A stretch of DNA of 64,000 bases from assembly GCA_030704615.1 (NCBI GenBank), contig CM060731.1, forward strand, positions 69,420,756 to 69,484,755. Reading direction: 5' to 3'. Both the position numbers and the translations under genes were made by a program. The DNA is from Takakia lepidozioides. Lineage: Eukaryota > Streptophyta > Takakiopsida > Takakiales > Takakiaceae. The notes below the pieces were generated by a model. The model searched no databases, was not told where the DNA came from, and was given only the letters and a program-made list of their open reading frames with translations. Position 1 is the first letter of the stretch; the number at the start of each line of letters is the position of its first letter. Shown here piece by piece: positions 56,223 to 64,000 of the stretch.

Positions 56223-56299
56223 CAGGGGTTTAATGGAGGAAGAAGCAGGCCCCATACCCGAGTCCTCTGTTTAGAGAGGGTCCTATTGTCGTGGAAGCA

Positions 56300-57700
56300 G
56301 TTATAGCGCTTAAAAAAAGAGGTATAGAAAGAATAGAATGGTCATTGTGAAACTTACTAAGGTTTTCTTATTGAAGAAGAGGTGAAAAAAAAAGGCTGGG
56401 TGAGTCATCATGAATCTTACTTAGGGATTCTTGCATGAACAAGAGGCAAGAAAAGTTTGGATGCTCATTGTCAAGGTATCTGTCGTTTCCAGTATTTCAT
56501 CCATGGTGGATGGATGATGGATGGATGGATGAAATATTGAAGGAGAGGTTTAAAATAATGAGGATGGGCAAGAACTGGCCCCAAAATATGACCCCTCATT
56601 GTGAAACAGGCAATGGTTTTTGTTAATATAGATGAGGTGAAAATTAAACAGATGGTCATCTTCAAGCTTATTTAGGCTTTGTTTGTGAAGATGTGTAACA
56701 AAATGAGCGGTTTATTGTGGAACTTGTTCAGCTTTGTGTTATTGAAGATGAGGTGAAAAAAAAACACATGGTCATTGTGATTGCTTATTTAGGGTGTCTT
56801 TGTGAAGAAGAGGTAAAAAAAAACATTGAGCTATCATTGTGAAACTTGTTTAGGATTCTGTTATTGAAGAAGAGGTGAAAAAAAAAAGTTAAGCTCTATC
56901 ATTGTCAAACTTGTTCAGGTTTCTGTTATTGAAGAAGAGGTGAAAAAAGAAATCAGATGGTCATTATGAATGTTTATTTAGGGTTTGTTTGTGAAGAAGA
57001 GGTGAAAAAATTGAGCTCTCATTCTCAAACTTGTTAAGGTTTCTGTTATTGAAGAAGAGGTGAAAAAAATATTAGATGGTCATCATGAATGCTTATTTAG
57101 GGTTTGTTTGTGAAGAAGAGGTCAAAAAAAAAGTTGAGCTCTATCATTGTCAAACTTCTTCAGGTTTCTGTTATTGAAGAAGAGGTGAAAAAAAAACTTG
57201 AGCTCTACCATTGTCAAACTTCTTCAGGTTTCTGTTATTGAAAAAGAGGTGAAATAAAACCAGATGGTCATCATGAATGCTTATTTAGGGTTTGTTTGTG
57301 AAGAAGAGGTGAAAAAAATTGAGCTCTATCATTGTCAATCTTGTTCAGGTTTTTGTTGATGAAAAAGAGGTGAATAAAAAATCAGATGTCATCATGAATA
57401 AATTAGGGTTTGTTTGTGAAGAAGAGGTGCAAAAAAAACTTGAGCTCTATCTTTGTCAAACTTCTTCAGGTTTCTGTTATTGAAGAAGAGGTGAAAAAAA
57501 AATCATATGGTCATCATGAATGCTTATTTAGGGTTTGTTTGTATAGAGGACGTGGAAAACAAATGAGCTGTCATTGTGAAACTTGTTCAGGTGCCTGTTA
57601 TTCAAGAAGAAGTGGAAAAAAAAAACAGATGGTCATCATGAAGCTCATTTACGCAATGCTTCTGTAGAGGCCGTGAAAAAATAAAATGAGCTTTCATACT
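56300..57700. repeat. Minisatellite of GAAGAAGAGGTGAAAAAA units
   Basis: About twenty half-units, each with GAAGAAGAGGTGAAAAAA. Two alternating half-unit types follow it: TGAGCTCTATCATTGTCAAAC plus TTCAGGTTTCTGTTATT, and CAGATGGTCATCATGAATGC plus TTATTTAGGGTTTGTTTGT. A full unit is about 115-120 bp. The poly-A run length varies (6-10). Confidence 0.85.
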
Positions 57701-57975
57701 GACACTTGTCCATGTTTGGCAGGCCCTTGAACAAAAAATGGTTTTTTTTTTCTTTTTCTTTTTCTTTGGCCCGGGGCAATATTGGGGGTGGGGGCAGAAG
57801 TGGTGTGCGTTGACGCACTCAATTTTAGAGGCTCGTTAACCAAACCCGATGAAATAATAAACTACCTTTCATGACGAGACATCGCCTGCTTGTCTAGATT
57901 TAAGAACTGTGCATACATGTTCTACAAACAAGGCAGCCCTTTCCGACATTGCGAAAAATCGCAACATATGCAACA

Positions 57976-58551
57976 CTACTCGATATTGCCAATGTCTCGC
58001 TGCAAAAGTGTCTGTACCCCACCAGGACCTAGTGTCGCCTGGTGAATGATTTGGTCTCTTTCGGGATCACAATACATCCTGCGCAAAAAGATGTAGTAAA
58101 TATGCTTGCAGGGAACCCATTTCCCTCTCTTTCCTAGAGCTTCCTCACGCATGCACACGAAGTCGAGACAAGTACACCCCGGAAAATTTCCCACCGTCAC
58201 CTGATAGGCCCTGTCGTGCAAAACAGACCCAGATGTGACCTAAGTATAAACCCGTCCATACCCAGGTAAATGTACTTCCATAGTTCCTGTTACCTGAGCC
58301 TGAAGTAGTCTGGCCGATTCCACCTTCGCATCGTGATCAGGCCCCGAAGCCACCCGATGCACTGTTTTGCCATTCCTTCTCGTGGGATGCGAAGTATCGT
58401 CTGGAGGAGGCACCATAGCAGCAAGGCCACCAAGAGTCAACGCCACAGATCGGTGCAAACGAAAGCCGACATCCTCCAACTTGTCAATCTCCAGTTCGTC
58501 AATGATCATCCTGAAATCATGATCATGAAAAAATTGAGTGTGTTGACGCAC
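57976..58551 (-). pseudogene. SWIM zinc-finger protein remnant
   Basis: Minus frames 58551-58240 and 58221-57976 are one reading frame split by TAG at about 58237. The second part has a SWIM zinc finger: YQVTVGNFPGCTCLDFVCM and GKWVPCKHIYYIFLR, i.e. C-x-C then C-x-H. SWIM fingers follow the catalytic domain of Mutator-like transposases and occur in other DNA-binding proteins. The first part (ESARLLQAQV, near a DRLH-like stretch) has no known domain. An AG acceptor (TTTCAG) precedes its first ATG, so an upstream exon is likely. Divergent from the methyltransferase-like gene. Confidence 0.55.
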
Positions 58552-58712
58552 TCAGTTCTCGGGGGGGGGGGGGAGGGGGGTTTGCCCCAAAATCCGCCGG
58601 GTACCTAGGGTGAAAATCCAGACCCGCACCTCTCGTCGATGATCATCCTGAAATCATGATCATGAAGAAATTGAGTACATTGACGCACTCAGTTCTCCCC
58701 GGGGGGGGGGGG
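58497..58712. repeat. Duplicated 66-bp block with GCACTC palindrome and G-tracts
   Basis: GATCATCCTGAAATCATGATC then TTGAGT(G/A)(T/C)(G/A)TTGACGCACTCAGTTCTC occurs at 58504-58560 and 58640-58697, each followed by 10 or more G. Related GAGTGC...GCACTC words occur at 57805-57820 and 58978-59000. Confidence 0.75.
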
Positions 58713-58715
58713 GAA

Positions 58716-58740
58716 CCAAAAATAAAAATAAAAATAAAAA
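58716..58740. repeat. (AAATA)n microsatellite
   Basis: Four AAAATA/AAATA units. Confidence 0.9.
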
Positions 58741-58746
58741 TATATT

Positions 58747-60156
58747 TTGGGTATCATACAATCTGTCACGATGAGATGTTGCCGGGAGCTGGCAAGCTAC
58801 TTGAAAGCCTCGGGGATGCGGATTATCAAGACCTGGAACTGTGTCAACAGCCTATATCTGATGAAGGGGGATTGCCCAGGGCAGAAGGTGGGTTTCAAAT
58901 ACTTTGTTTTTATGCCTTCTCTGTTGAAGTTCCACTGTACTGACTCTTATGAAGTCATGTTGTTCGCACTGCCTGAATTGAGTGCTTCAGCGCACTCAGT
59001 TATGGCGGTGCATGAGCAATGACTCTGAACCAGTTCCATCCGGAATGGGTCTGCACTCCCACCCAGATGTGCTATGAAACATTCATCACTAATTATTGCC
59101 CTCTTCATCGCAGACCCGTCTATTTGAGGTCCTGTGTCTCGTGAGGGTACATCCACTGTTGACTCCCACCACAGTGGTGGAGTTCGAGCTTCATGGGGGA
59201 GGATGTTTCATAAACGAGAGGTTCAATCCTGTCATCGACGACATGCACTACAACTATGTCGACTCCAACGTATGTTTGCGAAAGCCAAAGGGAACTCCTT
59301 GGAGAGGGGCCCGTGAAAAAAACCCGGCTTTTATCCAAACGATCATTGAGAGTTGTTCTCGGCCAGGGGCCCGCATCATAGATCTCACTCTCGGCACAGG
59401 TTTCTCTTCTTGCCTTTGTCATCGATTTCTTTTCTTCTGCACCTTCTTTACTCAATATTCTAAAACTCTAATTCCTTCAATCTGTCTCTTGCAGGCGTTT
59501 TTTACCATGTTTGCAAGGCAGGTGGCAGGCACTTGTTTGGTATGGAAGGAGATGCAAATATTTTCACTGGCCTCCTTGCCGAGTTGCAAGGGGGCGCGTC
59601 TACCTCCAATGTCAAGGATGTCACTGCGCAAATTGATATCCTCGACGGAGACGACAAGGACCTGGACAATGACTTTTCATGTGAATAAGTTCATTTTCTG
59701 TCTATTTGATCCATGTGTATATGCTTTGTCACGTCCCCTTCTGTTGTCTGATTGTTACCCAAATGGTGCATTTCTGATTGCAGGAATGTGAACGCACTCC
59801 CGTGGCCCCTGTCTTCCATAAACTTGAGGGACTTGTGCTGGAGCCCACCTCCTAATTATGTCCTTCCCGATTACGCGGAAAGCATTGCTCGTGTGCAAGC
59901 AGCTGTGCTTTCTCCCTTACCCTTGCGTTGGAGTTCCAGGAAGACGCTCAGGCACCTCCGCGCAAAGGTCTTCATAGATGATAGTGCAGCAGTTTCAAGT
60001 TGTAGCAGTACTTCTAGGAGTTCAGCAGATTCAGGTGGTAGCAGTAGCAGTGTTGACACCACCTACGGATGTACTCGAGGGCATTCATTTATGGAACATG
60101 AGGGCACTCTCCGTTTTCCGTTGCACCATTATTTCTCTTCCCACCATCCGTTGTAA
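58747..60156 (+). CDS. DNA methyltransferase-like protein, second copy (5' part missing)
   Basis: Paralogue of the gene at 1-729. Exon to 58887 (donor GTGGGT): RELASYLKASGMRIIKTWN then NSLYLMKGDCPGQK, like the segment after the catalytic motif of N6/N4 methyltransferases. Exon 59114-59399: FELHGGGCFINERFNPVIDD, MHYNYVDSN, PWRGAREKNPAFIQTIIESC, GARIIDLTLGTG (motif I). Exon 59495 on: VFYHVCKAGGRHLFGMEGD; phases match at both junctions. The frame stops at TAA 59686-59688, overlapping a donor at 59681; a last exon (59780-60156) has LPDYAESIARV, conserved with the left copy. The DPPY-type motif is not seen upstream, where an (AAATA)n run and the SWIM remnant lie, so this copy may be truncated. Target base cannot be told. 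Confidence 0.55.
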
Positions 60157-60275
60157 TGAGCACGGACTACAATGAAATTCACATCCCTGAATTGAAACAT
60201 TCTCTCCCCCGCGTCCTGCGAATTTGAAAGTGTTTTCCTTCTAAACATTGCTCTCCAATTCAACCGTGTGCATTC

Positions 60276-60281
60276 AATAAA
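60276..60281 (+). promoter_or_regulatory. Polyadenylation signal AATAAA
   Basis: AATAAA 120 bases after the last stop of the methyltransferase-like copy, same spacing as in the left copy. Confidence 0.45.
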
Positions 60282-61420
60282 ACTTTTTCAACAGAGATGA
60301 ATATGTGCATAGTCCAGTAGACAGTCATTCGACATATACCATCACACCAATATTTGGTTGGATGGATGGAGGATGAATGTTTTTGGATGGTAAACCCCGA
60401 TTGGATGTACATTGTGGATGAATGTTGCATGCATGGATGGTCCCATGGATGATGTCAGTGCGCAGTATCATGCACAGGGGCGGGATGGCAAGGTTCACTG
60501 TCGGGGTTGAGGTGGGTCCCTAAGGCTGACAAGGGTTAGGGTTTCTGTTTGGGGTTGCAGGGTTAATATGGATGAAGATGTGTTTCTGCGGTAATGGAAA
60601 TAGACGCCGCATCTTTCCCAAAATCATGCCACGTGTCCTGGGCTCACATGGCTAGGCTCACACTCTAGCATCCCCCAAGAGGGGGAAGCAAATTCAAGAG
60701 GGGAGCTTGAGGATGGCGTTGCCATGGTGGCAGATTACAGTTCGCCGGAAACTTAACTCTATAGGCACAAGCACAAGATAGAGAGATACATGTCTCAAAA
60801 TTGGTGGACAATGGAAACTTTGAAAGTAGACCAACAATGTTCTTTGGACCTGTGGAAGTTTCATAGGGGAACTGATTTCTTTGACAATGGCAATGGTGTC
60901 TGTTCATTCTGAGGTCATGAAGTCATCTCTCATTATTCAACTTGTGGTGTAGTTAACAATTCAACACAAATTGGACAACATTGTTTGGACCCACGGTGGT
61001 TTCATTAGGGAATGCCCTCTTTCAAAACGACATGTTGTCCATCCCTGCATCTTCATTGTATATAAGGCCGGTCTTCTTGTACATCATCCAGTTTATGAGG
61101 GTGAGGTTGACAAAGTTAGACCAAGTTTGGACTTCCGACATTATTTTGAACAATTCTTAAGATCAACATGCTCTAGAAAGTTGTATGTACTCAAGGCAGT
61201 TGTGTGGGCAGCAGTGCTGAGGCATGTGATTGATGTTAGCACTTACCTGGTATGGCTGTGTGTCTGGTGGGGTCCTACATAATTCTTTTCACTGTCATTC
61301 CTATGTTTACTAAGGCTCTTATGTGCTATTCTCATTCCTGTCATTACAGTATTGTTTTAACCTGGGCAGAGAGCTATTCACACCTGATCCTCCCAAACAG
61401 AATTATAGTAGGTACACAAC
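60282..61420. other. Intergenic stretch, no gene recognised
   Basis: GGATG-rich words at 60358-60440, GGCTCAC words at 60640-60662; short open frames only. Confidence 0.4.
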
Positions 61421-61602
61421 GTATTTCTCTCCTTCTCTCCTATTCCGCTCAAACAAGGCTATGGCAAGCAAACAACGTCTCTCTCTCCTTCTTTCCTGTT
61501 CCTCTCAAACAAGGCTTTGCTTGTAATGTCTCTCTCTCCTTCTCTCCTGTTCCGCTCAAACAAGGCTTTGCTTGCAATGTCTCTCTCTCCTTCTCTCCTG
61601 CA
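61421..61602. repeat. 51-bp tandem repeat, about four copies
   Basis: Unit TCTCTCTCCTTCTCTCCTG, TTCCGCTCAAACAAGGCT, TTGCTTGCAATG. The last two full copies are almost identical; the fourth is cut at CTCCTGCAG. Open in one plus frame as a 17-residue repeat (SLSFSPVPLKQGFACNV). Confidence 0.85.
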
Positions 61603-63426
61603 GTTCAAGAAGTTCAAGAAAATCAAGAACACTGAGTGCCATCTGATGGTTCTGGGGTCAAATCCTGCTATTTAGATGCCTTTGTGATGAGGTTGTTGTG
61701 GAAGAGGTTATTTTCTCCTATCACTATTAAGAGGCTTGATTTGTGAGCTGTCGCTCTCAGGTGGTTTTAAGAACTATCATCAAGCTCTGTCGTAGGTTGG
61801 TCGAATTGTAGGGATGAAGATAATAAAAGCCTAAACCACCAACTTCCGGGGGCGATTCGGAGGTAAGACCAATTGGTCGCAGAGCGAAGTAAATTGAAGG
61901 TGGTCAGTTACTAATTATCCACTATTTTACATCTGGATACCTTGTAACAGCCTGTAAATCCATAGTTTACTTTTGCATTACCTATTGCTTTTTGGTGTTG
62001 TTGAGGCTATTCATTGATGTGAGTAGGTCCACCTCCTCTCCTCTCTAATTCATCTGACCCCGTAAATGCAAAAGCAAACATATAATACTACAGTCCCACT
62101 AATTGAGATCTAGACAAGTTATACTGTACATGGTTCAATTGTTTTTCTAGAGACAGACAGACACACCTTTCTTGCCTAATTTCCAGTAGCTCCCTTCCCA
62201 ATACTTCCTTGTGCTTGGCCACAAAGCGAAGATGGAAGCTTTGCACCTATGGGAAGGTTTCTCTTTATCGTGACATGACGTGTTTGTTGAAATAGTCTTA
62301 CTGTTAGTAGTCCTTAGCACTTCAACTTGCTGACAATTTTCGTCTCGTCTTGTACAGACGTTGAAGGACCATCAAGAATCTATTGTCATTACTTGCGTTT
62401 ACACACAGACATTGTAAGAATTAACTTGGAGAGGTACTCCCTGATGGTCCCGACCACTCTCGCTAGTTTTTGCATTTTTTGAATTCTTTAATGGCAGACT
62501 TGTATTGCACATAGTCATATTAGACACATGCGAATATCTTTGTAGAGCTCAATACATTGTTACAAGCATTTCTGAAACTCAATTAAACACAACATAACTC
62601 ACCATAACTTAAGCTTAAGAACAAACAATATTCAGCTATACAAATTATCCTTCCTTAATCAGATTTTTTTGGTGTTTTAATGTCAAAGGTTTGAAAGCTT
62701 AAGTAACCTTAGCATTGCCACCCTCGACAAAGGTCCCAGCTGTGAACAGCAAGTCCTGGTATACTTGGATAGTATAGGCTTCTTCGATTGCATCAACTTT
62801 AACCCTCCCTGTATTGTCATTATCGCACCTGTCACTACATTTATTTCCTGTCACAGTAAATTGATGAAGGCCTGTGAGTGCAAAATCACACTGGATCAAC
62901 ACTCAATCGGAAATTGCCCAGTGTTTGTGAGCAGGGGGATAACAGCCCTACATCTGGTATCTTAGGGTGTCTAGTATTAGGCATGTGATCATGGAACATG
63001 CTTAAGAAAATATATTAGGGCTTGATCAGAGGTCTAGTCTGTTGTCAGGGCCCAGGCCTGCACAAACAAGTCACAACTTAGTCCGTAGCAATTTATTTAT
63101 GAATCTATGCACTCAACAATGCATTCTTTTATCTTTCTCCATCAGCCCCGAGAAAGGTGCAGGAAACACTCTTTCGCATTCGAAACCACGCTGAATCCAC
63201 CATACCCAAGGGCACATAGTGCCCAACAATCACAAGGATAGCTAATACCAACATTCATAGCAACAGAAAATGACTACATCTTCTCATTCTCAACATTACC
63301 ATGATAATCTATCTCATTTGCGATAGAAATGAACAGAGAGCATACCCAAATTTTTCTATCTTTAGAGCCAATGTAAAGAGTTCCCCCCACCAAAGCCAGG
63401 GTGGTGACTTTGTTCCCACATTTTTC
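61603..63426. other. Intergenic stretch, no gene recognised
   Basis: No frame with a recognisable domain on either strand and no clear repeat. Confidence 0.4.
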
Positions 63427-64000
63427 TCATCTTGGCAGTATCGTGCCGCCTGCCAGCCTTGATAGTAACACATAAATAGAAGCATCCTGTGGATCCCATT
63501 TAGAAAGGCATTTTGCTGCACTTTTTGCCACTTCCACATTGCCATGAATTCTGCAAGCACCAAGCAAGGTCTGCCACACTGAAGCAGCTGGTTCGATTGG
63601 CATTTTGTTCATGAAGTCCTTTGCCACCTCCACTCGACCCGCGCGGCCAAAAAGGTCCACCATGCAGCCAAAATGCTTCCACGACACCACATCTCATTCA
63701 ACCATATTGTCAAAACTCCCTTTGCATCCTCAATGCACCCACATTTCACATACATGTCCACCAGGGCAGTGTCCAGAATGACATTTGGTACAATTCCATG
63801 TGGTCGGGCTTCACCCTTTCCCCCAGGCCTCCATCCCATGCCCCTGCTCATCCTGCAAGCATGGCGTTCCATGACACCAAATCTGCTTAGCCGGTCCATA
63901 CCAATGAGGGCTTAATGTGATGGCATGGCTTTGACTTCATTATTTGCCTCCATGACTGGCCAGCCACAATTCTTGTCTGTTTATGTCCCAGAATGAACAC
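63427..64000 (-). pseudogene. PPR pseudogene copy without the CACTA insertion (empty site)
   Basis: On minus: the ACAAGAATTGTGGCTGGCC block, MDRLSRFGVMERHACRMS, IVPNVILDTALVDMYVKCGC then IEDAKG, and after frameshifts KHFGCMVDLFGRAGRVEV, FMNKMPIEPAASVWQTLLG, CRIHGNVEVAKSAAKC. Nearly identical to 28880-29121 joined to 48123-48540. The CACTA target is present once (GGA, complement of 63757-63759). No DYW domain before it ends near 63427. Confidence 0.85.

Larger units (their letters stand above)
55427..56233 (+). pseudogene. DNA polymerase epsilon histone-fold subunit-like, two exons
   Basis: Exon 55427-55545 (acceptor AACAG, donor GTGTGT) reads ANEICRESKRQTINVEDELK then AVEELDLTEFCEPLRAAL, matching the second half of the histone fold of the small DNA polymerase epsilon subunit (DPB4/POLE3, NF-YB-like), normally SKRQTINAEDVLKALEEIEF. 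The next exon starts at 56055 after TTGCAG in matching phase and gives AGFRKDNESKKSETKKKGG then a Lys-rich tail, as in the family. Stop TAA 56231-56233. The first half of the fold (ARIFIHYLSAT region) was not found upstream, so this may be a fragment, or earlier exons lie beyond recognisable distance. A (CT)n run follows the donor. Confidence 0.6.

Overview
This is nuclear DNA from a land plant: spliced genes with GT-AG introns, plastid-type DnaJ and PPR-DYW coding sequence, and mostly transposable elements. The PPR-DYW style, chromodomain Ty3 elements, a large CACTA element and SWIM/methyltransferase-like coding remnants suggest a large-genome seed-free plant, most likely a fern. A lycophyte or bryophyte is not excluded; this is inference.

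Layout. 1-860: 3' part of a DNA-methyltransferase-like gene running in from the left. 1.3-6.6 kb: a truncated Ty3/gypsy element (minus strand; gag start, a leader with a 51-bp minisatellite, and an LTR) lying against the protease of a truncated Ty1/copia element (minus; gag and LTR). 6.7-12.7 kb: a bounded Ty1/copia element (LTRs, ATCTG target duplication) whose integrase is interrupted by an antisense LINE fragment. 12.7-20 kb: C2-domain fragments, an intact small chloroplast J-protein gene (16699-17238, the clearest intact host gene), a probable P450 remnant and small repeats. 20.4-27.4 kb: a complete Ty3 chromovirus with CAACA target duplication, inserted in a PPR-DYW pseudogene that resumes at 27403.

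29122-48122: a 19,001-bp CACTA (En/Spm) transposon with matching termini and a GGA target duplication, inserted in a second PPR copy. A paralogous empty site lies near the right edge of the window (63757-63759). Inside the CACTA are a multi-exon TNPD-type transposase (minus), a second spliced gene (plus), a MITE-like element, arrays of GCGAC-rich subterminal repeats, a captured F-box/kelch fragment, and a scrambled Ty3 element. The Ty3 integrase ends in a PHD finger instead of a chromodomain; its parts are circularly permuted (integrase-LTR-LTR-gag-protease) and partly inverted at a palindrome inside an LTR.

48.1-64 kb: PPR fragments, two exons of a histone-fold DNA polymerase epsilon subunit-like gene, several minisatellites, a SWIM zinc-finger remnant, a second copy of the methyltransferase-like gene (58747-60156), and an inverted PPR copy at the right edge.

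The most unusual items are the integrase-PHD arrangement, the methyltransferase-like family present at both ends with a SWIM remnant beside one copy, and the nested, self-rearranged transposon structure whose order of events can be read from the sequence.
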